A DNA stretch of 64,000 nucleotides, from the NCBI GenBank assembly GCA_913060815.1, contig CAJXSZ010000015.1:1-64000 (forward strand). Reading direction: 5' to 3'. The notes below the pieces were generated by a model. That model made no database searches. It saw nothing but the letters and a program-made list of their open reading frames with translations, and had not been told where the DNA came from. Source of the stretch: an uncultured Sulfitobacter sp. Lineage in GTDB: Bacteria > Pseudomonadota > Alphaproteobacteria > Rhodobacterales > Rhodobacteraceae. The position numbers were made by a program, and so were the translations under genes. Positions 8,648-17,844 of the stretch are shown in pieces. Each line of letters opens with the position of its first letter. Positions within the stretch are counted from its first letter, which is position 1.

Positions 8648-9811
8648 CTACAGGCACAACCGCTCCAACAGCTTTTGCATAAAGGCATGGCCTGCGTTGA
8701 ACTGGTCCACCTCGATAAACTCGTTGGGCTGGTGGGCTTGAGCAATATCACCCGGACCACAGATCACAGCGCTATAGCCTGCGTCCTGAAACTGCCCTGC
8801 TTCGGTGCCATAGCTCACCTTATGGCTGGCATTGTCGCCTGTGATCTGACGCACCAGCGTCTCTGCTTCACCGTCCTGCTCGGGCTGCAAGGGCGGCACG
8901 TCAAAGCGCGGCGTGATCTCGATCCGCGTCTCGGGCACGACCGCCTGCATCTGCGCCTCGACCTCGCGAACTTTTTCGAGATAGGCGATCTTCCACTTTT
9001 CCTTGTCTTCCCCCGGCACGACACGGAAATCCATCGCAAAGAAGCAATCCTTGGCGGTGATATTATGGGCCGTACCGCCCTCGATCATGCCTACATGGAC
9101 GGTGGTAAACGGCGGATCGAACATTGCCGCCATATCGCTTGGCTTCATCTCCATGTTGAGCGTGTTCTGATCGTTCGCCCATTCAATCAGCTTGGCCCCC
9201 GCCATAATCGCATTCACGCCTGTGTGCATGAGCGAGGAATGAACCTCGAAACCCACAACATGCGTGTTGAAGCCGCTGCCGCCTTTGTGACCCGTGACCG
9301 CCTGCATCGTCGACGGCTCGCCCACGATGACGGCACTGCCCTTTGGCACAACGCCCTGCATCGCCTCGATCATCGGCGGCGCGCCGGTACAGCCCACCTC
9401 TTCGTCAAAGCTGAGCGCGATCTGGAGCGGCCGCTTGACGCCAGCATGATGCGCCTCGACCAAGGCCCAAATCGCCAGCGCGTCAAAGCCCTTCATGTCA
9501 CAGGTGCCGCGCCCGTAATATTTGCCATCCTTCTCGACCACGGTGAAAGGGTCCGTATCCCACGGTTGACCATCAATCGGCACCACATCGGTATGCCCCG
9601 ACAGCACAATCGCGCCTTCCACCTCTGGCCCGACATGGGCAAACAGCGCATGTTTGGGCTGATCGGGGTCGATATAGCGGTGCGCGGTAATCCCATGGGA
9701 ATTGAGGTATTCCTCGACCCAGTCGATCAGCGGGATGTTGGTGTCGCGCGACACGGTGGGAAAGCTGACGAGTTTGGTCATCAACTCCAGCGGGGTCAGA
9801 CGGTCGGTCAC
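8648..9811 (-). CDS. argE: Acetylornithine deacetylase ArgE (M20A)
   Basis: A 387-aa M20 deacetylase with the ArgE pattern: SGHTDVVP with a zinc histidine, GRGTCDMKGFDA with the bridging aspartate, SFDEEVGCTGA with the catalytic and zinc glutamates, VGEPS, and the late histidine in the AQAHQPNEF segment. ArgE releases ornithine from N-acetylornithine. The start is a GTG at 9811 with a strong AGGAGG nine bases upstream, and its GTGA overlaps the SDR stop. Lying in a catabolic/uptake cluster with two more M20 enzymes, it may hydrolyse another N-acyl amino acid; the biosynthetic label comes from family resemblance. Confidence 0.85.
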   Translation of the reverse strand: MTDRLTPLELMTKLVSFPTVSRDTNIPLIDWVEEYLNSHGITAHRYIDPDQPKHALFAHVGPEVEGAIVLSGHTDVVPIDGQPWDTDPFTVVEKDGKYYGRGTCDMKGFDALAIWALVEAHHAGVKRPLQIALSFDEEVGCTGAPPMIEAMQGVVPKGSAVIVGEPSTMQAVTGHKGGSGFNTHVVGFEVHSSLMHTGVNAIMAGAKLIEWANDQNTLNMEMKPSDMAAMFDPPFTTVHVGMIEGGTAHNITAKDCFFAMDFRVVPGEDKEKWKIAYLEKVREVEAQMQAVVPETRIEITPRFDVPPLQPEQDGEAETLVRQITGDNASHKVSYGTEAGQFQDAGYSAVICGPGDIAQAHQPNEFIEVDQFNAGHAFMQKLLERLCL

Positions 9812-10515
9812 AATCGGTATCCTCCTGAAACGGTGAGTACTTCACCCGTAATAGCGCGCGCCTTGTGGCTCGCTAAAAAACAAACGGCATCGGCGATATC
9901 CGACGGCTCGGCCAATGCGCCAAGCGCTGTCATATCGACGAATGCTTGCGTCAGCTCCGCATCACGCGGCGCATCGGACGTGTTCACGGCCCCCGGTGCA
10001 ACGGCATTGACGCGGATGCCGCGCGGTCCCAGATCCTTGGCCATACCACGCGTCCACAGATCAAGCGCTGCCTTGCTGGCGCCGTAGATCGCAGCCCCTC
10101 TGGGCGGCAGCACCGCATTGACCGACGATATGCCGATCACCCGCGCATCGCGCTCCAGATGCGGCAAGGCCGCCGCCAGCAGGCCATGGGACGCCAGCAA
10201 ATTCACGTCCAACAAAGCGCGCAGGGCGTCATGGTCATAGCCATCCAACGGCGAGGCCGCGATATCGCCTGCGTTATTCACGATCACATCAAGACGCCCG
10301 AACTTGGCCATAACCTTATCTATGATCTGATGGAAACTCTGCGGGTCGCGCAGATCCGCCTTTATCGCCAGATCGCACCCTTCCTGTGGCGCTGTCTTCA
10401 GATACGTGATGGCAACCGCATACCCTTCAGCACGCAGGGCATCCGCAACCGCGCGACCAATCCCGCGCGCGGCCCCCGTTACAACCGCAACCTGCCCCGC
10501 AGACGTGCCCAACAC
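9808..10515 (-). CDS. Short-chain dehydrogenase/reductase
   Basis: A 235-aa classical SDR. It has the TGAARGIG cofactor motif, NNAG, a serine in GISSVN, the YGASK active-site Tyr/Lys pair and PGAVNTS. The start is GTG at 10515, overlapping the ABC ATPase stop by one base (TAGTG), and the stop overlaps argE by 4 bases, so it is firmly inside the operon. The residue after the second glycine strand (TYLKT) lacks the acidic residue of NAD-specific enzymes, which suggests NADP(H) preference; this is inference. The substrate is unknown. Confidence 0.85.
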   Translation of the reverse strand: MLGTSAGQVAVVTGAARGIGRAVADALRAEGYAVAITYLKTAPQEGCDLAIKADLRDPQSFHQIIDKVMAKFGRLDVIVNNAGDIAASPLDGYDHDALRALLDVNLLASHGLLAAALPHLERDARVIGISSVNAVLPPRGAAIYGASKAALDLWTRGMAKDLGPRGIRVNAVAPGAVNTSDAPRDAELTQAFVDMTALGALAEPSDIADAVCFLASHKARAITGEVLTVSGGYRL

Positions 10516-12347
10516 TAGTAACCACTATCGGTGACCAGCACCTTATGCCCGTGGCCCACATCGCGGTAGACGCTCGGCTCGGGATTGTAGCTCACAGGAT
10601 GGATCGGCGACGGGATCGGCTTGAAATTGAGGTCCTTCTCCGCTTTGCGCTTGCGCGGATCGGCGATGGGGACGGCCTTCATCAAGGCTTGGGTATAGGG
10701 ATGCTGCGGGTTCTCGAATACCTCGCGGCGCGGCCCCAGCTCTACGATGCGGCCCAGATACATGACGCCGACATGGTGGCTCACCCGCTCGACCACGGCC
10801 ATGTCGTGGGAAATAAAGAGGAAGCTCAGCTCCATCTCCGCCTGCAACTCCAGCATCAGATTCAGCACCTGCGCCTGCACGGACACATCCAGCGCCGACA
10901 CTGCCTCATCGGCGATAATCAGTTTGGGGTTGAGCGCGAGCGCGCGCGCAATCGCCACCCGCTGGCGCTGTCCACCAGACAGCTCGTGCGGGAAGCGGCG
11001 CATGAAACTGCGTGGCAGCTCGACGCGGTCAAACAGCATCTCGACCCGCTCTGTCAGCGCTTTGCCTTTGAGCGTGCCGTAATTGTGGATCGGTTCGGCC
11101 ACCTGATCTGCCAGCCCCATCTGCGGGTTCAAGGATGCAAAAGGGTCCTGAAAAATCATCTGCATATCAAGGCGCGCCATGCGCAGATCATGCGGGTTGA
11201 GCGCCATGATGTCCGTACCGCCCAGATTGACCTCCCCGCTTAGCGGATCGACTAGCCGCAGGATTGAGCGTCCCGCCGTGGATTTGCCACAGCCGCTCTC
11301 GCCCACAAGGCTCAGCGTCTGGCCTTTGTTAATGTCAAAGCTCAAGTCTTCAACCGCATGCACATTGGCCACCACACGGCGCAGCAGCCCGCCCGTAACC
11401 TTAAATCGCGTGGTCAGGTTCTTGACGCTCAACAGCACCTCGTCGGTGCCTTTGATCGGCACGATGGGCTTGTCCTCTGAACCGAGCAGCTTCATCGGCT
11501 CGGGATAATCCTTGCCCGTCATCTCGCCCAGCTTCGGCACAGCAGCCAATAGCGCCTTGGTATAGGGATGCTGAGGATTTTCGAAAATCTCCTCGACCGT
11601 GCCCTCCTCGACCTTGTTGCCGCGGAACATCACGACCACGCGGTCGGCCATTTGTGCCACCACGGCCATGTCATGGGTGATAAACATCACCGCCGTGCCC
11701 GTCTCACGCTTTAACCGGTCCATCAGCGCCAATATTTCCGCCTGAATGGTGACGTCCAAAGCAGTCGTAGGTTCATCCGCAATAAGCAAACGCGGCTCAC
11801 AGGCCAGCGCCATAGCGATCACGACCCGCTGGCGCATCCCACCCGACAGCTCATGCGGGTACTGCGTCAGACGCTTTTCAGGCTCTGGAATCCGCACTTG
11901 GGTCATCAGCTCCAGCGCGCGCGCCTCGGCCTGTGCCTTGCTCATATTCTTGTGCAGGCGCAGCCCTTCGGTCAATTGCTTGCCAACGGTAAATACAGGG
12001 TTGAGCGCAGTCATCGGCTCCTGAAAGATCATCCCGATCTCATTGCCGCGGATGCCGCGCATTTTGTCTTGGGCAGTGTCGGCCAGATCAATATCCTCGC
12101 CGCTGCCACGGTTGAACATGAGCTTGCCGCCTGCAATCTCGCCGCCGCCAAACTCCACCAAGCGCATCAGAGAGAGTGAGGAGACGGACTTACCCGACCC
12201 TGATTCTCCCACCACACAAACCGTCTCACCGGGGTGGATGTCGAAGGAGACGTCCTCAACCCCCACAACGGGGCCGTCTTTGGTCTGGAACTCTACGCGC
12301 AGGCCATCAATCCGCGCAATCGGCGCTTTTTCAGTGTGATCGAGCAT
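10515..12347 (-). CDS. Fused dipeptide/oligopeptide ABC transporter ATPase (two nucleotide-binding domains)
   Basis: A 610-aa protein joining two OppD/OppF-type ATPase domains, as in GsiA and YejF. Domain 1 has Walker A GESGSGKS (residues 47-54), signature LSGGMRQR and Walker B LLIADEPTTALD. Domain 2 has GESGCGKS, LSGGQRQR and LIIADEAVSALD, and ends with the Opp/Dpp C-terminal region. It would energise the permease pair at 14525-16565 using the binding protein at 12695. The ATG at 12347 is chosen because a GAAGGA site lies about 7 bases upstream; a nine-codon longer form has no better signal. It is the first gene of the leftward arm of a divergent locus. Confidence 0.93.
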   Translation of the reverse strand: MLDHTEKAPIARIDGLRVEFQTKDGPVVGVEDVSFDIHPGETVCVVGESGSGKSVSSLSLMRLVEFGGGEIAGGKLMFNRGSGEDIDLADTAQDKMRGIRGNEIGMIFQEPMTALNPVFTVGKQLTEGLRLHKNMSKAQAEARALELMTQVRIPEPEKRLTQYPHELSGGMRQRVVIAMALACEPRLLIADEPTTALDVTIQAEILALMDRLKRETGTAVMFITHDMAVVAQMADRVVVMFRGNKVEEGTVEEIFENPQHPYTKALLAAVPKLGEMTGKDYPEPMKLLGSEDKPIVPIKGTDEVLLSVKNLTTRFKVTGGLLRRVVANVHAVEDLSFDINKGQTLSLVGESGCGKSTAGRSILRLVDPLSGEVNLGGTDIMALNPHDLRMARLDMQMIFQDPFASLNPQMGLADQVAEPIHNYGTLKGKALTERVEMLFDRVELPRSFMRRFPHELSGGQRQRVAIARALALNPKLIIADEAVSALDVSVQAQVLNLMLELQAEMELSFLFISHDMAVVERVSHHVGVMYLGRIVELGPRREVFENPQHPYTQALMKAVPIADPRKRKAEKDLNFKPIPSPIHPVSYNPEPSVYRDVGHGHKVLVTDSGY

Positions 12348-12694
12348 GGCAATTCCTTCGCAAATCTGGCGCACCCTGCACCGTTTCTACAGCACGCTAT
12401 GCGTAAGCCTCGCAGACGTCAAACACTGTGCCATGCAATCAATTCCACCTCCTGCCAAAAAAATCGGCAGCGCCTTCATTTTCATCATTGCCGTGCGACA
12501 GAAGGGTTGCATTTTCCGTCTGGTGTGCTTGTATCCCATCACGCGCTCTGGGGGGCGGCATAGATTACATCGCAATTTGACGTTGAAAAACAGATAATTA
12601 CAGCGCGATCTTTACCTAGCCTCATAGCGAATATACGTCCGCATCAGTCGGACGAGACCCGCACGCATCCGCGTGTCCAACATGGAGTATCTTA
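12348..12694. promoter_or_regulatory. Divergent intergenic region of the ABC transporter/amidohydrolase locus
   Basis: No gene is seen in these 347 bases. The region separates the leftward ATPase-amidohydrolase operon from the rightward binding protein-permease operon and so must carry both promoters. A weak sigma-70-like candidate for the rightward side is TTGACG at 12577 with an AT-rich spacer. A small dyad GCACGC-N4-GCGTGT lies just before the binding-protein ribosome site, which reads GGAG. Shared control of both arms is inferred from the layout. Confidence 0.5.
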
Positions 12695-14416
12695 ATGACT
12701 TTGAAATCCACCCTTATGGGAGCCGTCTGCCTGACCGCTCTTGCGCCGATGGCATTTGCCGACGGCCACTCAGGCGAGCGTGGCCGCGATGGCGACGTGA
12801 AAGTGCTGTATTGGCAGGCCCCTTCCATCCTTAACCCCTTCCTGTCCGGCGGCACTAAGGACATTGAATCGGCCTCGCTGATCATCGAACCGCTTGCCCG
12901 TTATACAGAGACCGGCGAGATGGTGCCGTGGCTCGTGGACGAAGTACCAACCGTCGCCAACGGCGGCGTGAGCGAGGATCTGACCTCCATCACATGGAAA
13001 CTTACCGAAGGCCTTACATGGTCCGACGGCACACCTTTCACCTCTGAAGACGTACGTTTCACCGCTGAATACTGCATGCACCCCGAAGGCGGTTGCGCAC
13101 AGGGCGCGAAGTTCGACGGCGTGAAAAGCGTTGAAGCAATCGACGATCTGACTGTCAAAGTCACCTTCGATTCGCCCAAGCCAAACCCGTACGGTCCCTT
13201 CGTTGGCGGCGAGAGCCCCATCATCCAAGCGGCCCAGTTCGCGGACTGCCTCGGTGCAAAAGCGCCCGAGTGTACCGAAGCCAACTTTAACCCGATCGGC
13301 ACTGGCCCGTTCACCGTCACAGAATTCCGTCCAAATGACGTGATCACTCTGGCAGCGAACGAGAACTTCCGCATGGAAGGCAAGCCTGCCTTTGCCACCA
13401 TGACGTTCAAAGGCGGCGGCGACGCGGCTGCTGCGGGTCGTGCGGTTCTGGAAACAGGCGAGTTTGACTACGCGTGGAACCTTCAGCTGGCACCCGACGT
13501 GATTGCCAAGATGGAAGAAGCTGGCAAAGGTGTTGCGATTGCAGGCTTCGGCCCACTGGTTGAGCGTCTCGAGATGAACTTGACCAACCCGTCAGCCGAT
13601 CTGCCACCAGAGACACGCTCCACCGTAGCAGAGCCACACCCGTTCCTGTCGGATTTCAACGTGCGTAAAGCGCTCTCCATGGCGATCGACCGCGAACTGC
13701 TGACCGAAGTAGGCTACGGCAAGGCCGGTCGTCCGACCTGTAACCTCGTGCCAGCGCCCGCGCTCTACAACTCTGACAACACAGAGTGCCTGACGCAGGA
13801 CCTCGACGGCGCCAAGGCGCTGCTGGATGAAGCAGGCTGGGTCGACAGCGACGGCGACGGTGTGCGCGAGAAGGACGGCGTCAAGCTTTCCATCCTCTAC
13901 CAGACCTCCACAAACGCTGTACGTCAGGACTTCCAAGCCCTGATCAAAGACTGGTGGAGCCAGATCGGTGTTGAGACCGAATTGCGCAACCTCGACGGTT
14001 CCGTCTTCTTCGGTGGTGACCCAGGTTCGCCTGATACATTCCAGAAGTTCTATGCGGACGTCGAGATGTATGCCAACACGTTCAACGGTACAGACCCACA
14101 GGCCTACCTGTCAGCCTATCGTTGTGGCAACGAGCCAAAGCCATCTTCACAGTGGCAGGGCGAGAACATCAACCGCTTCTGCGATCCCGCCTATGACGCC
14201 CTGCTCGACGAGCTGGCAGCCACTGGCGATCTGGAAAAGCGCGGCGAGATCGGTCGTAAACTCAACGACATGATCACCAAAGACACGATGACAATCGTGC
14301 CGCTGGTTAACCGCGCCCGTGTATCCGCGCACTCCAACTCACTTGGTGGCGTTGTGTTGAACACATGGGACTCAGAGCTGTGGAATGCAGCCGACTGGTA
14401 CCGCATCGCGGAATAA
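12695..14416 (+). CDS. Peptide ABC transporter substrate-binding protein (SBP family 5)
   Basis: A 573-aa periplasmic binding protein of the DppA/OppA family. A Sec signal peptide ends near AFA-DG at about residue 22. Family landmarks include LNPFLSGG, ITWKLTEGLTWSDGTPFTSEDV and FNPIGTGPFTVTEFRPND, plus LSDFNVRKALSMAIDRELL and a LLDEAGWVDSDGDGVREKDG segment. It is longer than many DppA proteins (about 535 aa). It is the first gene of the rightward operon and is followed by a hairpin that may raise its transcript level over the permeases. Ligands of this family range from peptides to opines and glycosides, so the name peptide is generic. Confidence 0.93.
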   Translation: MTLKSTLMGAVCLTALAPMAFADGHSGERGRDGDVKVLYWQAPSILNPFLSGGTKDIESASLIIEPLARYTETGEMVPWLVDEVPTVANGGVSEDLTSITWKLTEGLTWSDGTPFTSEDVRFTAEYCMHPEGGCAQGAKFDGVKSVEAIDDLTVKVTFDSPKPNPYGPFVGGESPIIQAAQFADCLGAKAPECTEANFNPIGTGPFTVTEFRPNDVITLAANENFRMEGKPAFATMTFKGGGDAAAAGRAVLETGEFDYAWNLQLAPDVIAKMEEAGKGVAIAGFGPLVERLEMNLTNPSADLPPETRSTVAEPHPFLSDFNVRKALSMAIDRELLTEVGYGKAGRPTCNLVPAPALYNSDNTECLTQDLDGAKALLDEAGWVDSDGDGVREKDGVKLSILYQTSTNAVRQDFQALIKDWWSQIGVETELRNLDGSVFFGGDPGSPDTFQKFYADVEMYANTFNGTDPQAYLSAYRCGNEPKPSSQWQGENINRFCDPAYDALLDELAATGDLEKRGEIGRKLNDMITKDTMTIVPLVNRARVSAHSNSLGGVVLNTWDSELWNAADWYRIAE

Positions 14417-14456
14417 ATACTGCGGCGGGGCATTGCCTCGCCACAGATCGACCTTT

Positions 14457-14482
14457 AGGGGGCGGGATATCTTTCGCCCCCT
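14457..14482 (+). terminator. Hairpin between binding protein and permease genes (possible attenuator)
   Basis: An 8-bp perfect stem (AGGGGGCG at 14457-14464 with CGCCCCCT at 14475-14482) and a 10-base loop is followed by a pyrimidine-rich tract. It lies in the 108-base gap between the binding protein and the first permease. Such hairpins often give partial termination or protect the upstream mRNA end, so that binding protein exceeds permease. The U-run is broken by C residues, so termination would be partial at most. Confidence 0.5.
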
Positions 14483-14524
14483 TCTCTCCTTCCCTTCCAG
14501 ACTGATCTATAAAGGCGCCGCCCG

Positions 14525-15592
14525 ATGCTGAATTTCACCATCCGACGACTCTTCCTTTCCATTCCGACGCTTTTATTCATCAGCCTCGTTATCTTTATGC
14601 TGCTACAGCTCGCCCCCGGTGATCCGATGGCGCAGGTGCCGCTCACCGTGCCACCAGAGGTCAAGCAGAAGATGCGCGAAGCTTTGGGCCTCGGCGCGCC
14701 CGTGCATGTCCAATACCTCAAATGGCTCTACCAATTCTTCGTGATCGAGCCGTCGGTGTTCATCGACTATCTGACCAACCGCTCGGGTCTTCTGGGCTGG
14801 CTTCCAGATACAACACTCAGCATGACAACCGATCCTGTCACAGGCGCGCTGGTGGAAAAACAGCGCGTGATCAGCTGGCAGACACGCTCTCCCGTCATGG
14901 ATATCGTGATGCAGCGTATGCCCCAGACGCTCTGGGTTGTTGGCCTCAGCTATGTTGTCGGCATCCTGATCGCGATCCCAATTGGTATCTATTCGGCCTA
15001 CCGCCACTATTCGGTCTTCGACCAAGCAGGCACATTTATCACCATGGTCGGCTTTTCCATCCCGCCTTTCTTCACAGGCCCCCTGCTCATCGTGATTTTC
15101 TCTGTCACCCTCGGCTGGCTGCCGTCAATCTATGACACCACCCATGTGGTGACGGATTGGGAAAGCTTCAAAATCCAGTTCATGCAGATGATCATGCCCG
15201 TTATGGTGCTTGCCCTGCAAACCACAGCCCAGATCAGCCGCTATATGCGCTCTGCCATGCTCGACAACCTGAACCAGGACTATGTGCGCACGGCCCGTGC
15301 CAAAGGTCTGAAGGAAAGCGTTGTCGTGATGGTCCACGTGCTACGCAACTCCATGATCCCCGTGGTCACGGTAATTGCGCTTGGCTTGCCCGCCATCTTT
15401 GGCGGCGCGATCATTACCGAGAACGTATTCAAGGTGAACGGCATCGGGCAGCTTCTGCTCACTGCGCTGTTCGCCAATGACCTGCCGATGGTGATGACGT
15501 TGACGTTCATCTTCGCCATTCTCATCGTGCTCTTTAACCTGATTGCCGACATCCTCTACGGCGTGCTTGACCCAAGGATCCGCTATGACTGA
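14525..15592 (+). CDS. Peptide-type ABC transporter permease (DppB-like)
   Basis: A 355-aa inner-membrane permease. It opens with the usual MLNFTIRRLFLSIPTLLFIS membrane segment and APGDP motif, and has the periplasmic loop, several more hydrophobic segments and the EAA-type coupling loop around YVRTARAKGL, followed by PVVTVIALGLPAIFGGAIITE. It pairs with the DppC-like gene that overlaps its end by 8 bases. With an insertion between the first and second membrane segments (about residues 60-130) it is slightly longer than E. coli DppB (339 aa). Confidence 0.93.
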   Translation: MLNFTIRRLFLSIPTLLFISLVIFMLLQLAPGDPMAQVPLTVPPEVKQKMREALGLGAPVHVQYLKWLYQFFVIEPSVFIDYLTNRSGLLGWLPDTTLSMTTDPVTGALVEKQRVISWQTRSPVMDIVMQRMPQTLWVVGLSYVVGILIAIPIGIYSAYRHYSVFDQAGTFITMVGFSIPPFFTGPLLIVIFSVTLGWLPSIYDTTHVVTDWESFKIQFMQMIMPVMVLALQTTAQISRYMRSAMLDNLNQDYVRTARAKGLKESVVVMVHVLRNSMIPVVTVIALGLPAIFGGAIITENVFKVNGIGQLLLTALFANDLPMVMTLTFIFAILIVLFNLIADILYGVLDPRIRYD

Positions 15593-16565
15593 TCAAACGC
15601 CAGAGATCGAAGTGTTCGGCGCTCTCAAAGACAATGAGCCCTCCGCCCCCCCGCGCAGCCAATGGCGCGATGTCTGGGACCAATTCCGCAAACACAAGGG
15701 CGCGGTCTGGGGCGGTGGTTTCCTGCTGTTCATCACGCTTGGCGTGCTGCTGGGCCCCTACCTATGGCAGCTTGAGCCGACAAAGCTCGATATCCGCAAC
15801 AAAAACTGGCGCCCGATCTATACGCTGATCTGGGACAGCGGGGCGAAGGCGGGCTGGGCGCATCCCTTCGGCACTGACCAACTGGGCCGTGATATCCTTG
15901 CCCAGATGATCTATGGCGGCCGCGTCTCCATGGCCGTGGGATGGGCCGCGATGATCCTGTCGCTGCTCATCGGCACCGCCGTAGGCGTGGCCTCCGGGTA
16001 TTTCAAACGCGCGGATTTTGTTTTGATGCGCCTCACAGACCTGTTCCTCAGCTTGCCGATCCTGCCGCTCGTATTGCTCGCGGTGACCCTCTTCCGCCAG
16101 CCTCTGACCAAGGCCTTTGGCTCGCCCGAAGCAGGTATGTTCGTGCTCATCGTTTCTGTCATTGCATTTACCTCGTGGATGCAGACGGCCCGCATCGTGC
16201 GCGGTGATATTCTGGCGCTCAAAGAACGCGAGTTCATTCTCGCCGCCCGATCTATCGGTTCCACACCGCGCAAGATCATCTTTTCACACCTGCTGCCCAA
16301 CGTGATCTCGCCGATCATGGTGTCGGCCACGCTCGGCCTCGCTACGGCGATCATCACAGAGAGCGCGCTTTCCTTCCTTGGCGTGGGCTTCCCGTCTGAC
16401 TTTCCCACATGGGGCAAGCTACTCGCCGATGCAGTCCAGCGCATGCAGGAATATCCCGAGCGTGTGATCCTTCCGGGCGTCCTGATCTCCGTAACGGTGC
16501 TGGGTGTGAACTACCTCGGCGATGGTCTGCGCGACGCGCTTGATCCGCGCATTCGCGGCCGCTAG
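15585..16565 (+). CDS. Peptide-type ABC transporter permease (DppC-like)
   Basis: A 326-aa permease with a cytoplasmic N-terminus, a first membrane segment (GGGFLLFITLGVLLGPYLW), the conserved FGTDQLGRDILAQMIYGGRVSM segment, an EAA-type loop near FILAARSIGSTPRKIIFSHLLPN, and ALSFLGVGFP near the end. The ATG at 15585 overlaps the stop of the DppB-like gene by 8 bases; an earlier in-frame ATG at 15543 lies inside that gene and is unlikely. It is the last gene before a strong terminator, so the rightward operon is binding protein - permease - permease. Confidence 0.93.
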   Translation: MTDQTPEIEVFGALKDNEPSAPPRSQWRDVWDQFRKHKGAVWGGGFLLFITLGVLLGPYLWQLEPTKLDIRNKNWRPIYTLIWDSGAKAGWAHPFGTDQLGRDILAQMIYGGRVSMAVGWAAMILSLLIGTAVGVASGYFKRADFVLMRLTDLFLSLPILPLVLLAVTLFRQPLTKAFGSPEAGMFVLIVSVIAFTSWMQTARIVRGDILALKEREFILAARSIGSTPRKIIFSHLLPNVISPIMVSATLGLATAIITESALSFLGVGFPSDFPTWGKLLADAVQRMQEYPERVILPGVLISVTVLGVNYLGDGLRDALDPRIRGR

Positions 16566-16596
16566 AGGCGAAATAAAACCTGACAGTCTGGTTTGA

Positions 16597-16629
16597 GGCG
16601 CTGCACGGAACACCTGTGCAGCGCCTTTT
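16597..16629 (+). terminator. Rho-independent terminator of the transporter operon
   Basis: A perfect 10-bp stem (GGCGCTGCAC at 16597-16606, GTGCAGCGCC at 16616-16625) with a 9-base loop is followed by TTTTCTCTTTT. It lies 31 bases after the DppC-like stop. Confidence 0.9.
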
Positions 16630-16773
16630 CTCTTTTGAGAACGACACTCCGACATCCTGACCCTAAACAGAATTCTGTTCTGCGCTGAGACCATGGATCA
16701 CACCTGCGCAACCTTGATGTCCCTATGCCCCCACGCCAATTAGGAGGGTATTCCGACACAGAAAGGCTGTCCC

Positions 16774-17844
16774 ATGTTTGAAGAGCTCGGCTTCGAGACC
16801 CTCACCGCACCCCAAGCGGTTGTCTATTTTGCCCTCGCAATCGGGGTGGCCTTTGGGGCGCTGGCCCAGATCACCAAATTCTGCTTTCGAAGCGTAGTCG
16901 TGGGCGAAAACCGCCGCGCTTCTGCCGGTGTCTGGTTCACCGCCCTCGCCGTGGCTGTGGCGGGAACCCAAGCTGCGGTCAGCGCAGGCTACATCAGTTT
17001 TGCCGACCACCGTTTCATGGCCGCGGATCTGCCTTGGGTCGCAATCGGGTTGGGTGGCTTGATGTTTGGCGCCGGTATGGTGCTGACACGGGGCTGTGCC
17101 TCACGCCTGACTGTGCTGGGGGCTTCGGGCAACCTGCGCGCTCTGACAGTTATGATCGTCTTCGCAATTGTTGCACATGCCACGATGAAGGGCCTTCTCG
17201 CGCCCCTGCGGGTCGCCTTGGGCAGCGTCACAGTTCCCTTGGGTGAGTACGCAGCAATCGCAGGCGGCTGGCTCCCTGCGGCACTGATTATCATCGCGGC
17301 TCTTGTTATCGCGGCGCGTTCAGGCGTGCGTACCCCAATGCTTTTGGCAGCTGGTCTGCTTGGCGCGCTTGTCCCGCTGGCTTGGGTCGGGACCGGCTTT
17401 ATCTTCTATGACGATTTCGACGTCATCCCGTTAGAGAGCCTCTCCTTCACGCGCCCCGCATCCGACACGTTGTTCTGGACAATCGCAGGCACGTCTATTT
17501 CGCCGAACTTTGGCACGGGCCTGATCGGTGGCGTCCTCTTGGGTGCGCTGGCGGCAAGCCTGCTGACGCGCAGCTTCCAGTGGCAAAGCTTTGAGAGCGC
17601 TGGCCAGACGGGCCGCTACATGAGCGGTGCCGTACTGATGGGCGCTGGCGGCGTTCTTGCAGGTGGTTGCACCGTTGGCGCAGGCCTTGCGGGTATTCCG
17701 ACACTTTCTGTCGCGGCGATCCTCGCATTAGGGACAATGGCGCTCGGCGCATGGGCCACCCATGCGCTGCTGGCGCGCCCTACTCGAGATGCTGGCGCAA
17801 CTTCCGCACAGCGCCCCACACAAGCAGAACCACAGGCAGCGTAA
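16774..17844 (+). CDS. YeeE/YedE family membrane protein (TsuA-like thiosulfate/sulfur transporter)
   Basis: A 356-aa protein of many hydrophobic helices from the YeeE/YedE (TsuA) family; TsuA members take up thiosulfate by relay over conserved cysteines. The matching cysteines are present: one in TKFCFRS (Cys37), one in TRGCASRL (Cys108) and one in GGCTVGAGL near residue 296. Length is typical for the fused two-repeat form. No sulfur-metabolism gene is adjacent, so the substrate is open. Its 3' end overlaps the convergent DUF3422 gene by 65 bases, with both reading frames intact. Confidence 0.85.
   Translation: MFEELGFETLTAPQAVVYFALAIGVAFGALAQITKFCFRSVVVGENRRASAGVWFTALAVAVAGTQAAVSAGYISFADHRFMAADLPWVAIGLGGLMFGAGMVLTRGCASRLTVLGASGNLRALTVMIVFAIVAHATMKGLLAPLRVALGSVTVPLGEYAAIAGGWLPAALIIIAALVIAARSGVRTPMLLAAGLLGALVPLAWVGTGFIFYDDFDVIPLESLSFTRPASDTLFWTIAGTSISPNFGTGLIGGVLLGALAASLLTRSFQWQSFESAGQTGRYMSGAVLMGAGGVLAGGCTVGAGLAGIPTLSVAAILALGTMALGAWATHALLARPTRDAGATSAQRPTQAEPQAA

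Noticed and set aside
8615-10087. 490-codon rightward open frame
   Set aside because: Antisense shadow of argE and the SDR; the protein is rich in His/Arg as expected of shadows in GC-rich DNA.
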